From Candidatus Omnitrophota bacterium (lineage in GTDB: Bacteria > Omnitrophota > Gorgyraeia > Duberdicusellales > 4484-171), in the NCBI GenBank assembly GCA_023819525.1, contig JAMWCT010000004.1, positions 1 to 34,817 of the forward strand: a stretch of 34,817 nt of DNA, written 5' to 3'. Below are positions 15,345 to 26,499 of this stretch, piece by piece. The position numbers and the translations under genes are program-made. The stretch's first letter is position 1. Every line of letters begins with the position of its first letter. The notes beneath the pieces are model-generated. The model was not told the DNA's origin. It did no database searches and saw nothing but the letters and a program-made list of their open reading frames with translations.

Positions 15345-16573
15345 GGATTAAATTTTTAACTTTAGGTTGTAAGGTTAATCAATATGAAACACAGGCGCTA
15401 AAGGAAGAATTTAGCCGTTTAGGTCATATTATATGTGATAGCGACGCTGATATGTGTGTGATAAATACCTGTTCTGTAACGCACAGGGCTGATAGAAAAT
15501 CTATTGAGGCTATTTTAAGTGCAAAAAAAAGATATCCAAAAGCTAAAATAGTTGTGACCGGTTGTTTTGCGCAATATGATGGTAAAAAAATAAAAGAGTT
15601 GGGCGTAGATTACATTATTCCACAAGATAAAAAGCAGTCATTAGTGGGGTTAATAAATAATGGGACTTTACAGGCTAAAAATATATGGTCATTAAAGATT
15701 AGTAGTTTTTCAAATGAGCGTGCGTTTTTAAAGATTCAAGATGGTTGTGATTTTTGTTGTTCTTTTTGTAAAATTCCTTATATACGAGGCAATTCTGTAA
15801 GTAGAAAAAAGGAAGAAGTTATAGAAGAGTTTAAAAGATTAGCCAGATATCATAAAGAAATAGTGCTATGTGGGGTAAATTTAGCTCTTTATGGAAAAGA
15901 TCTATCAGGCTATGTAAGGCTCAAGACTCTTATCAATGAAATTTTAGAATTAGGATATCCAACTAGAATTAGATTAAGTTCACTTGAGCCTTGTTTGGTT
16001 ACAGACCAACTGATAAAGATTTTTTCCCATCCAAAAATTTGTCCACATATACATCTACCATTTCAAAGTGGAGACGATACTGTTTTGGAAAAAATGAATA
16101 AAGTAGAAACAGTTTCGTTATATAAAGATCTTGTTTATAAATTGCGCAAAATAAATCCTTCTATCGCGATAAGTTGTGATATGATGATAGGCTTTCCAGC
16201 AGAAAATGATTTGACATTTCAGAATACCGTTGATTTTTTAAAAGATGTAAGACCAATGCGGATGCATATTTTTACATTTTCTCCAAGAAATTTAACAGCT
16301 TTTTCAGATACAAAAATTAAAGACCAAAGAATAATATATAAGCGGTATAATTTTTTAAAAAAATTAGCATTTGATTTCTCGATTGAATATAAAAAAAGTT
16401 TTTTAGGAAAGACGCAAGAGATGATTATTGAAGAGCAATGTGATGGTTACGTTGTCGGATATACTCAAAATTATATAAGAGTATGGCTTAAAGGGATTTA
16501 CCCAAAAGGAGAAATAATAGCAGTAAAGATTACTTCGGTTAGCGAAGACGGAAAAGTTTTTGCATCAATTTAA
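15341..16573 (+). CDS. mtaB: tRNA t6A37 methylthiotransferase MtaB
   Basis: A 410-residue radical SAM methylthiotransferase. The N-terminal UPF0004 domain has TLGCKVNQYET with its first cluster cysteine, then NTCSVTHRADRKS and VTGCFAQYD. The radical SAM CxxxCxxC is in DGCDFCCSFCKIPYIRG, with one additional cysteine inside the loop. LPFQSGDD and GFPAEND follow, and a TRAM domain closes the protein. The GCKVNQYE...HRADRKS pattern favours MtaB (YqeV), which converts t6A to ms2t6A in tRNA decoding ANN codons, over MiaB or RimO. Start overlaps rsmE; next gene 5 bp away. Confidence 0.9.
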   Translation: MRIKFLTLGCKVNQYETQALKEEFSRLGHIICDSDADMCVINTCSVTHRADRKSIEAILSAKKRYPKAKIVVTGCFAQYDGKKIKELGVDYIIPQDKKQSLVGLINNGTLQAKNIWSLKISSFSNERAFLKIQDGCDFCCSFCKIPYIRGNSVSRKKEEVIEEFKRLARYHKEIVLCGVNLALYGKDLSGYVRLKTLINEILELGYPTRIRLSSLEPCLVTDQLIKIFSHPKICPHIHLPFQSGDDTVLEKMNKVETVSLYKDLVYKLRKINPSIAISCDMMIGFPAENDLTFQNTVDFLKDVRPMRMHIFTFSPRNLTAFSDTKIKDQRIIYKRYNFLKKLAFDFSIEYKKSFLGKTQEMIIEEQCDGYVVGYTQNYIRVWLKGIYPKGEIIAVKITSVSEDGKVFASI

Positions 16574-16578
16574 AATAT

Positions 16579-17376
16579 ATGAAAGTGCCAATAAGTGTAG
16601 TTGTAATTACTAAAAACGAAGAGGCTAGGTTAGAGAGGTGTCTTAAAAGCGTAAAAGATTGGGCAGAAGAGATAATTATTGTTGATGACTACAGTTACGA
16701 TAGCACGAAAGAAATTGCAAGCAAATTTACAGATAAAATATTTGTTAAAAAAATGAACAATGAAGGAGAACATCGGAATTGGGCGCACACAAAAGCAAGT
16801 TGCAATTGGATATTAAGTTTAGATGCAGATGAAGTTTTAACGGATGAATTAAAAAAAGAGATAGAACAAATTTTTAATTCTAAAGCGAATTTGAAGTTTA
16901 GTGGTTTTACTATACCAAGAAAAAATTTTATTGGAAATTATTGGATGCGTGCAGCATCACAATATCCCGCAGCACAATTAAAACTTTTTTATAAAAATAA
17001 ATTTAGATGGGAAGAAGTAGAAGTCCATCCGCGCGCATTTTTACAAGGTAGATGTGGACATCTTCAAAATCCAATTTTACATTATACCTATAGAAATTTT
17101 GAAGATTTTTTGCAGAAATTAAATAGGCAGACAACGCAAGAAGCACAAAAATGGTTTAAAATATATAAACTCAACCCAAAAAAAGCAAATTATAAGATGA
17201 ATTTAATACATGCCTTATGGAGGGTTTTAGATAGATTTATACGTTATTTTCTTATTAAAAAAGGCTACAAAGATGGATTTATTGGATTTATGATGGCAAT
17301 ATTTTCTTCTTTGTATCAGATAGTTTCGTATGCAAAATATTGGGAGTTAAAAAATGAAGGTAGTTTTTTTAGATAG
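16579..17376 (+). CDS. Family 2 glycosyltransferase, LPS core (WaaE/KdtX) type
   Basis: 265 residues. GT-A fold with SVVVITKNEEARLERCLKSV at the start, IIVDDYSYDST for nucleotide-sugar binding, and the DxD-type LSLDADEVL. The following FTIPRKNFIGNYWMRAA and the acceptor region ending LHYTYRNFEDF are typical of the WaaE-like group that adds glucose to the inner core of LPS. A basic, partly hydrophobic tail (about 210-255) may associate with the inner membrane. The neighbouring heptose phosphatase gene, overlapping by 23 bp, supports a role in core oligosaccharide assembly. The donor and acceptor sugars are not decidable from sequence. Confidence 0.83.
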   Translation: MKVPISVVVITKNEEARLERCLKSVKDWAEEIIIVDDYSYDSTKEIASKFTDKIFVKKMNNEGEHRNWAHTKASCNWILSLDADEVLTDELKKEIEQIFNSKANLKFSGFTIPRKNFIGNYWMRAASQYPAAQLKLFYKNKFRWEEVEVHPRAFLQGRCGHLQNPILHYTYRNFEDFLQKLNRQTTQEAQKWFKIYKLNPKKANYKMNLIHALWRVLDRFIRYFLIKKGYKDGFIGFMMAIFSSLYQIVSYAKYWELKNEGSFFR

Positions 17377-17902
17377 GGACGGTGTAATTAATAAATATCC
17401 GGGCGATAATGATTATGTAAAAAGTTGGAAAGAATTTGAATTTATCCCTGGCAGTATTGAGGGTTTGCGTAAATTATGTTCTTATGATTTTAGATTAATT
17501 GTTATTTCAAATCAAGCAGGAGTTGGTAAAAGAATATTTTCAAAAGAAAATTTAGATATTATTACTAAAAAAATGTTAAGTGTTCTAAAAAAGAAAGATG
17601 TTTATATTGATGGTGTTTATTATTGCACACATCGCAAAGAAGATAATTGTTTTTGCAGAAAGCCAAAAATAGCACTTTTACACAGAGCACTTTCTGATTT
17701 AAAAATAAAGCCAAATATCAGTTTTTTTATAGGAGATTCTTTTGTTGATATGGAGACTGCAAGAAAATTTGGTGCAAAGACTATTTTGTTACTTTCTGGA
17801 AAAGAAAAAATTTCCAATCGCCCTCATTGGAAATTTGAGCCAGAATATATTTTTGATAATCTTTTAGTCGCTTCCCACTATCTTTGTGAGCATTTTGGAT
17901 AA
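17354..17902 (+). CDS. gmhB: D-glycero-manno-heptose 1,7-bisphosphate 7-phosphatase GmhB
   Basis: A 182-residue HAD phosphatase. Nucleophile motif FLDRDGVIN (D7, D9), motif II VISNQAGV, zinc loop of the C-x-H...C-x-C form (CTHRKEDNCFCRKPK) and motif IV FIGDSFVDMETA are all intact. It removes the C7 phosphate in the ADP-heptose pathway for LPS inner core. The start overlaps the glycosyltransferase by 23 bp and the next gene is 9 bp away. Histidinol-phosphate phosphatases share the fold, but the gene context favours GmhB. Confidence 0.87.
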   Translation: MKVVFLDRDGVINKYPGDNDYVKSWKEFEFIPGSIEGLRKLCSYDFRLIVISNQAGVGKRIFSKENLDIITKKMLSVLKKKDVYIDGVYYCTHRKEDNCFCRKPKIALLHRALSDLKIKPNISFFIGDSFVDMETARKFGAKTILLLSGKEKISNRPHWKFEPEYIFDNLLVASHYLCEHFG

Positions 17903-17911
17903 TTTAAATTT

Positions 17912-18973
17912 ATGAGTGATATTCTTCTGGTATATGCAAGTTTCGGGGAAGGGCATAAAATCGCGGCTATATCTTTAGAAAAGTTCTTAAATGCACCTTC
18001 ATATGACCTTTTAGATTTTTCATCTAATTTTGTAAAGAAGTTTTTTTCATATAGTTATATAAATATAACTCAAAATATGCCTAATTTATGGAGACTACTT
18101 TTTTATGGAACAAAAAATAAACGTATACAAAAAAGTATTGAAAAAATTAATCTATTTTTAGCCAATAAATTTTTGCTTTATTTAAAAAAAACAAAACCAA
18201 AAATAATCATAACAACTCATTTTTTTCCACTGTATTTTATTGCAAAAGCAAAAAAAGAATTTCCACTTAAAGTTATTGCTATTGTTACAGATTTAGCAGC
18301 GCATCCATTATGGGTAAATACTTGTGTGGATCGTTATTTTGTTGCTACAAAGCAAACCAAAGAAGAACTTATTTCTTATAATGTAGAGACAGATAAAATA
18401 ATATCTGGCTATGTTCCATTAAGAGAAGGATTTTTAGAAAAATTAAATGAAAAAAATTTGCGAAAAAAATTTTTTTTAGATGATAAACCTTGTCTTTTAT
18501 TTATGTCATCTTTACGAGGAAAGTTTCCTTATTTAAGGGGGTCTATTAAAAAGTTAAAAGATAATTTTAATATTTTTATCATATGTGGAAGAAATAAAAA
18601 ATTAAAAAATTATTTTTCGAAATTAAAATGTCCTTCAGTCAAACTTTTTTTAAAATATGAAAACATATGGGAGTTATTTTATTTAAGTTCCGCTATTATC
18701 ACTAAACCAGGTGGTCTTACAGTTTTTGAAGGGCTTTATATGAAAAAGCCATTTATTTTTACAAGTTTTATACCCGGCCAAGAAAAAGAAAATATGGATT
18801 TTTTAATTAAGCACGGTGTGGCTAGATTTGCAAAAAGTAAAAAACAATTTTTAAATGCAATCGATTATTTTGCATTCAAAAATAATTTTTTTAAACAAAA
18901 TTATCCTATAGAGGTTAGAGACATTAGGGATATTTTAAAGAAAAATCTTATCCAATTACTAAAGGCAAAATGA
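17912..18973 (+). CDS. MGDG synthase/UgtP-like GT28 glycosyltransferase
   Basis: 353 residues with the two halves of MurG-type glycosyltransferases. The N-terminal diacylglycerol glucosyltransferase domain starts with ILLVYASFGEGHKIAA and includes TTHFFPLYFIAKA and VTDLAAHPLWV. The C-terminal nucleotide-sugar half shows the ITKPGGLTVFEGLYMKKPFIF and PGQEKEN motifs. Family members glycosylate diacylglycerol at the cytoplasmic membrane. In a diderm with LPS the product could be a glycolipid used alongside phospholipids, for instance under phosphate limitation. Overlaps the priA-like gene by 4 bp. Confidence 0.78.
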   Translation: MSDILLVYASFGEGHKIAAISLEKFLNAPSYDLLDFSSNFVKKFFSYSYINITQNMPNLWRLLFYGTKNKRIQKSIEKINLFLANKFLLYLKKTKPKIIITTHFFPLYFIAKAKKEFPLKVIAIVTDLAAHPLWVNTCVDRYFVATKQTKEELISYNVETDKIISGYVPLREGFLEKLNEKNLRKKFFLDDKPCLLFMSSLRGKFPYLRGSIKKLKDNFNIFIICGRNKKLKNYFSKLKCPSVKLFLKYENIWELFYLSSAIITKPGGLTVFEGLYMKKPFIFTSFIPGQEKENMDFLIKHGVARFAKSKKQFLNAIDYFAFKNNFFKQNYPIEVRDIRDILKKNLIQLLKAK

Positions 18974-20757
18974 ACTTTTCTGTTGCAAAGATAATTTTAC
19001 CTGTTGCAATAAATAAAAGTTTTGATTATAAAATACCAAATTCTTTAAAACTAAAAATTGGGATGCGAGTTTTGGTTGATTTTAATAATAAAAAGAGAGT
19101 GGGTGTAATTTCTGCCTTTCGAAACACCTCAGAGATTAAAATTAATAAGTTAAAAACTATACTTAGTGATTTAGAAAATTTTCCCTCAATAAGTAAAGAG
19201 CATCTAAATTTCGCATCTATTTTAAGTAAATATTATCTTTATTCACAAAATGAGTTTGTTTTTATGATGCTTCCACAGTATTTAAAAAAGCCTAGAAAGA
19301 TTTTTTTTAAAGAGATTTCTATAATAAAGCCACAGAAAGATAAATTTAAAAGAGTTTTTATAAAAAATGATACATTTAATAAAAGATACACTTTTTGGAA
19401 AAATATAGTAGCAGAAGAGTTGGAAAAAGGTTCTGTTATGATTTTATTTCCACAAATATCTTATCTTAATTATGCGCGCAATATATTAGAAAAAGATTTT
19501 TCTGACAGAATTTGTATATTACATAGTCAGCAGAAAGAAAAAGAATTATTTTTAAATTGGCAAAATTCAAGAAAAAGAAGTCTTATTCTAGGCACACGCG
19601 TTGCAATTTTTTATTACCCCTTAGATTTAAATTTGCTTATTGTGGAAGATGAAAATAGCCCTTATTATTTTCAAGAAGAAAAGCCTTTCTATCATCTTTT
19701 GGAATTAGCAACTTTGCTTTCAAAATTTAAAAAGATTAGTTTAATTTTAAGCGCAGATTACCCATGTTTATCCACATATAAATTTATTCTTAACGGCCAA
19801 ATAGATTTTAAAGATAATTTATCAGCAAACAAAAAAATAGAAATAGTAGAGACAAAAGGTTCGAAAATTTTTAGCCCGCTTTTGGTAGAGTTAATAAGAA
19901 AAAATCTTTCGGATAATAAAAAAATAGTTTTACTGTGGAATAAAAAAGGTTTTGCAAGGGTTTTGTATTGTAATAGTTGTGGTTACTCTTTTAGATGTCA
20001 ATATTGTTCTGGTTTTTTACATCTTCTGGATGTTACTACTGGAATATGTTCTTATTGTTACAGAAAACAGGTTATTCCAAAAATATGTCTTGCTTGCAAT
20101 AAAGGTTACATTAAAGGAAAGGGTTTAGGCATACAGAGATTAGAAGCTATACTAAAAAATATATATCCAGATGTAAAAATAGCAACTTTAGAAGATATGA
20201 CAGCTGATACACAGATTATTCTTGCTACATCAAAAATATTAAATTTTTTATATAAAGATGAGTTTTTTGATGTAGGTTTTCTTTTAGATACTGATATGTT
20301 TCTTTCGCAACCAGATTATCAGGCAACCTATGATACTTTCATATATATAAATAAACTTTCTTATATTTTTAAAGATATTTTGTATGTAATGACTCATAAT
20401 AAAAACCATTATATTTTTAAAAATTTATTAAAGTGGGAGGAATTTTATAAAGAAGAATTACAGTTGCGCAAACAATTTGATTTACCACCTTATAAAAAAA
20501 TAGCAGATATCATAATACGTGGAAAAAATAAAAATAAACTTTCTAAAAGGGTAGAAAATTTGTATAATAAATTAAAACAATATAAAAATGTTAAAGTTTA
20601 TGGACCTTTAGAAAATTATCCACCTAAATTGCGAGGTAAATTTTATTATAAATTAGTTATTAAATCAAAAAGCCAAATACGCTTACGGCAAATTTTAAAA
20701 AATGAAATAGAACAATTACGGGCTTCTTCTTTCAAAATAGCACTTATCATTAGATGA
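18970..20757 (+). CDS. priA: PriA-like primosomal protein lacking helicase motifs
   Basis: 595 residues, versus about 730 for typical PriA. The N-terminal 3'-DNA-end-binding domain is recognisable (KSFDYKIPNSLKLKIGMRVLV). All eight zinc cysteines are kept: C334, C337, C343, C346, C360, C363, C373, C376. The C-terminal ELQLRKQFDLPPY matches. The ATPase is degenerate: the Walker A position (about 128-140) reads VFIKNDTFNKRY instead of GxTGSGKT, the DEEH box is EDEN (226-229), the GSATPS motif is LSADYP and no GRAGR arginine motif exists. It probably loads replication restart proteins without unwinding DNA, as has been proposed for actinobacterial PriA. It overlaps fmt, a common priA neighbour. 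Confidence 0.82.
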   Translation: MNFSVAKIILPVAINKSFDYKIPNSLKLKIGMRVLVDFNNKKRVGVISAFRNTSEIKINKLKTILSDLENFPSISKEHLNFASILSKYYLYSQNEFVFMMLPQYLKKPRKIFFKEISIIKPQKDKFKRVFIKNDTFNKRYTFWKNIVAEELEKGSVMILFPQISYLNYARNILEKDFSDRICILHSQQKEKELFLNWQNSRKRSLILGTRVAIFYYPLDLNLLIVEDENSPYYFQEEKPFYHLLELATLLSKFKKISLILSADYPCLSTYKFILNGQIDFKDNLSANKKIEIVETKGSKIFSPLLVELIRKNLSDNKKIVLLWNKKGFARVLYCNSCGYSFRCQYCSGFLHLLDVTTGICSYCYRKQVIPKICLACNKGYIKGKGLGIQRLEAILKNIYPDVKIATLEDMTADTQIILATSKILNFLYKDEFFDVGFLLDTDMFLSQPDYQATYDTFIYINKLSYIFKDILYVMTHNKNHYIFKNLLKWEEFYKEELQLRKQFDLPPYKKIADIIIRGKNKNKLSKRVENLYNKLKQYKNVKVYGPLENYPPKLRGKFYYKLVIKSKSQIRLRQILKNEIEQLRASSFKIALIIR

Positions 20758-21686
20758 TGCGTTATATTTTTTTTGGTAGTTCAGAATTTTCTTGTATTAT
20801 TTTAGAAAGACTTTGTCAACAAAGTATTTCTCCATCTTTAATTATAACTCAACCGCCTAAAAAAAAGGGTAGGGGTCTAAAAGAATTACCGACCGAAGTA
20901 GGTTTATTTGCTAAAGAAAATAATCTCACCCTACTTACACCAGAAAATTTAAATAACGGAGAACTTATTGAGAAGATAAGAAAATTTGAGCCACATTTAT
21001 TTATCGTTGTAGACTATGGTAAAAAAATACCTAAAAATTTACTTTTAATCCCAAAAATATTACCATTAGGCATACATCCATCAATTTTGCCAAAATATAG
21101 AGGTCCTGCTCCAATAAATTGGGCAATTATTAATGGAGAAAAATATAGCGGCGTAACTATATTTAAGATTACAGAAAAAATAGATAGTGGCCAGATAATT
21201 TTGCAAAAAGCAATAGAAATTTTAGATACAGATGATGCAATTTCTTTAAAAAATAAATTGGCTTTTTTGGCAGTCGATTTACTTTTAGAGACATTAAACA
21301 ATATAAAGACTAATAACTTTAAACTAACGCCACAAGACCAAAATTTAGCCACATTTGCACCAAAATTAAAAAAAGAAGACGGTAAAATAAATTGGGATAA
21401 CGAAGCTAAATGTATATTTAATTTAATAAGGGGACTAAAAGGTTGGCCATCAGCATATACTTATTTTCACCAGACAATGATAAAAGTTTTAGAGGCAGAA
21501 GTTTGCGAACAAAAAGTATTGCAACCACCAGCGACTATTGTAAAAATTGATAAAACTGGTATATATGTATCTACAAAAAAGGGCATATTAAAAATTAAAA
21601 AATTACAACCCCAAAATAAAAAAAATATGGATGCATATGCTTTTGTAATAGGTCATAAAGTTAAGGTAGGTGATAAATTTTTATAA
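20754..21686 (+). CDS. fmt: Methionyl-tRNA formyltransferase
   Basis: 310 residues. The formyl-transfer domain starts with YIFFGSSEFSCIILERL, contains the catalytic region LGIHPSILPKYRGPAPINWAI and GVTIFKITEKIDSGQI, and is followed by the OB-like C-terminal domain with INW...IFNLIRGLKGWPSAYT. It formylates initiator Met-tRNA using 10-formyl-tetrahydrofolate. The ATG at 20754 overlaps the stop of the preceding gene (ATGA); an ATG three bases later is equally possible. Peptide deformylase (def), often adjacent, is not seen. Confidence 0.94.
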   Translation: MMRYIFFGSSEFSCIILERLCQQSISPSLIITQPPKKKGRGLKELPTEVGLFAKENNLTLLTPENLNNGELIEKIRKFEPHLFIVVDYGKKIPKNLLLIPKILPLGIHPSILPKYRGPAPINWAIINGEKYSGVTIFKITEKIDSGQIILQKAIEILDTDDAISLKNKLAFLAVDLLLETLNNIKTNNFKLTPQDQNLATFAPKLKKEDGKINWDNEAKCIFNLIRGLKGWPSAYTYFHQTMIKVLEAEVCEQKVLQPPATIVKIDKTGIYVSTKKGILKIKKLQPQNKKNMDAYAFVIGHKVKVGDKFL

Positions 21687-21690
21687 AGCA

Positions 21691-21963
21691 ATGAGAAAAT
21701 TATATCATATAATTTTTTCTGGTAGAGTTCAAGGTGTAGGCTTTAGATATACGACTAGATATTTGGCAAAAAAATATAATCTTTGTGGATGGGTTAAGAA
21801 TTTAGCAAATGGAGATGTTGAGCTAGAGGTTGAAGGTGAAAAAACTGATTTAGATAACTTTTTAGATGAGCTAAAAGAAGAATTTAGAGGGTATATAAGA
21901 GATTATAATTTAGATGAGTTTTCTTTTACAAATAAATATAATGATTTTCAAATAAGATTTTAA
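21691..21963 (+). CDS. acyP: Acylphosphatase
   Basis: 90 residues. The catalytic signature SGRVQGVGFRYTTRYLAKKY provides the phosphate-binding loop and the active-site arginine, and GWVKNLANGDVELEVEG supplies the asparagine. It hydrolyses carboxyl phosphates such as acetyl phosphate. I start at the ATG at 21691, four bases after the fmt stop; the upstream in-frame GTG at 21670 lies within fmt and adds unrelated residues. Confidence 0.92.
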   Translation: MRKLYHIIFSGRVQGVGFRYTTRYLAKKYNLCGWVKNLANGDVELEVEGEKTDLDNFLDELKEEFRGYIRDYNLDEFSFTNKYNDFQIRF

Positions 21964-21976
21964 ATAATTCATTTTT

Positions 21977-24711
<2,735 letters not shown>

Positions 24712-24729
24712 TCCCCTTTAGATAACAAA

Positions 24730-25232
24730 ATGTTTTTTGCGCAACAAGGAAAAGTTAGACAACGCGTGGTAGTCAATTTAGAAAGGATAGATTTGTTAAG
24801 AGAAACTAATATAGCTGATATTTTGATAAATAAGATAAAAGACTATACCACGACCACAAAGCTTATGTAAATAGCCAAAACCTCTTTGCGATTGGGCTAA
24901 AGAATATGGAATAATAATTATCTTAAGGCGTCTGGGGAAAGTATTAAGGTTAGAGGATATATTTTCAGGAAATACCTTAACCTACATAAATACCGCAGTA
25001 ATCTCTCTGAATGTAGCTTGGCATTAGTTAGTAATTGTCTTGTCAGTAGAGGTAATAAGCTTTATACCGCTAAATGGATAAATAATGTCTACGAACCTTT
25101 TTTGAAAGATTTAGGTTTACATTATAACTAAAGACGGTATCATTTCTGCTTTGTGAATTATTTAAAGGAAATGCCCAGACTTTTAAAATCAAGGGTTTTA
25201 AAAATCAACTGTTAAAGTTGCACAAAGAATCG
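24730..25232 (+). pseudogene. Wreck of an IS1634-type transposase
   Basis: No intact gene lies here, but fragments in different frames occur in the right order for an IS1634-family (IS4 superfamily) transposase. 24730-24870 encodes QGKVRQRVVVNLERIDLL, the usual N-terminal 'KxRQRVVxNLGRlD' pattern. Around 24891-25017 the frame reads WAKEYG, then LRRLGKVLRLEDI. Around 24955-25131 another frame reads LALVSNCLVSRGNKLYTAKW. Around 25132-25200, after an internal deletion and a frameshift, KDGI and ELFKGNAQTF resemble 'DGiPisyelFpGNt'. The catalytic core is mostly lost. No terminal inverted repeats were identified. Confidence 0.65.
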
Positions 25233-26483
25233 CTAATTTTTGTAGTGCAAATTGCCAATATAGCTTTTTGTATATTTTATTTTTTCAGATTGGATAGTTT
25301 TTAGAAAAATCTCAAGACGATTTTTTAAATTTTTTGGTGGATTGGCTATATCTTGGGTATTAAAATAGTCTACAAATAGATTTGCTTGCGCAATCTTTGG
25401 TATGATTTTTTTATTTTTTACAATAAATTCAATACTCTCCATAAAATCTTTTTCAGTTTCATTCGGATAACCAAAAATTAAACTAATTTCGAAATGAAGT
25501 CCTGCTTTTTTAAATATTTTAAAAAAATTAATTGCATCTTCTGTGGTAAAACCCTTATCCATTAATGAAAGCACTTTATTAGAGCCACTTTCCATTCCAA
25601 CAAAAACATTATAGCAGCCACTTTTTTTTATTAGTTTTGCAAGATATAGTGGAAAGTTCTTTTCAATACGCATTTGCGCTTCCCAATTTATTTTTATATT
25701 GTTTTTTAAAAGTAATAGGCAAAAGTTTTCAAGCCATTCTCGGCTAAAATTGAAAAGCGAATCGCAAAAGATAAAATTTGGTATACTATATTCATTTTTA
25801 AGATGTTTAATTAGATCCACTACATATTTGGGTGAATGATACCGCATCTTTTTATATAATAATTTTTCTGAACAAAAATGACAGTTATACAAGCAACCTC
25901 TTGAAGAGAATAGAGGGATACTCATAGAGTAATTTTGAGGAAGTAATGGTTGAAAATTAAGAAACGGCAAGGTGTCTAATTCTTTGATTTCATTAAACTT
26001 ATAGATTTTTTGATTGCTTTCTGTTAAAATTTTATAAAGTGGGTTTTCCCCTTCTCCTATAACCCAAAAATAATCATCTATTAATTTATTTTGAAGATCT
26101 AAAAAAAGTGTTTGTGGGCCACCAAATATTATTTTTTTTGTTGGGTAAAGCATTTTGATTTCATTCGCTAATTTAAGGGCAAATGGCATATTTCGTTTTA
26201 AAATTGAAAATCCGATAAATTCTATATTTTTAATTTTTTTATAGAAATTTTCAAAAATGAAAGGGAAATTTTTTTTGGCAATAAGGAAAAGATTTTTTTC
26301 AAATTCTCTATCCAAATTTAACCATTGGGTTTTAGTAAATTTTAATAGCTTAAAAAATATAAAATTTAGGTCAATTGTTGTCACTTTAATATTTTTTGAT
26401 AAAAGATAATTTTTAAGGTATATTAAAGATAAAGGTGGAGTTTTTAGCCAAAATGGTGGAGTTTGAACAATAATTATTTCCAT
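25233..26483 (-). CDS. B12-binding-domain-type radical SAM protein
   Basis: 416 residues on the opposite strand to its neighbours. The N-terminal region (about 1-165) follows the cobalamin-binding radical SAM pattern (IVQTPPFWLKTPPLSLIYL, FIGFSIL, KKIIFGGPQT, VIGEGENPL) but lacks the DxHxxG cobalamin-coordinating motif. The radical SAM core has SRGCLYNCHFCS (CxxxCxxC) and later VGMESGSNKVL and SLIFGYPNET. The substrate is unknown. I start at the ATG at 26483, beginning MEIIIVQTPPF; an upstream extension would reach back into the divergent hemW gene. Its 3' end abuts the transposase wreck. Confidence 0.8.
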   Translation of the reverse strand: MEIIIVQTPPFWLKTPPLSLIYLKNYLLSKNIKVTTIDLNFIFFKLLKFTKTQWLNLDREFEKNLFLIAKKNFPFIFENFYKKIKNIEFIGFSILKRNMPFALKLANEIKMLYPTKKIIFGGPQTLFLDLQNKLIDDYFWVIGEGENPLYKILTESNQKIYKFNEIKELDTLPFLNFQPLLPQNYSMSIPLFSSRGCLYNCHFCSEKLLYKKMRYHSPKYVVDLIKHLKNEYSIPNFIFCDSLFNFSREWLENFCLLLLKNNIKINWEAQMRIEKNFPLYLAKLIKKSGCYNVFVGMESGSNKVLSLMDKGFTTEDAINFFKIFKKAGLHFEISLIFGYPNETEKDFMESIEFIVKNKKIIPKIAQANLFVDYFNTQDIANPPKNLKNRLEIFLKTIQSEKIKYTKSYIGNLHYKN

Positions 26484-26499
26484 TTTCACACTTTTACTT

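Noticed and set aside
25233-26483. Radical SAM gene considered as the missing AmmeMemoRadiSam partner
   Set aside because: It has a B12-binding-type N-terminal region, is distant from the Memo-AMMECR1 pair and is on the other strand; its sequence does not match the AMMECR1-associated radical SAM family.
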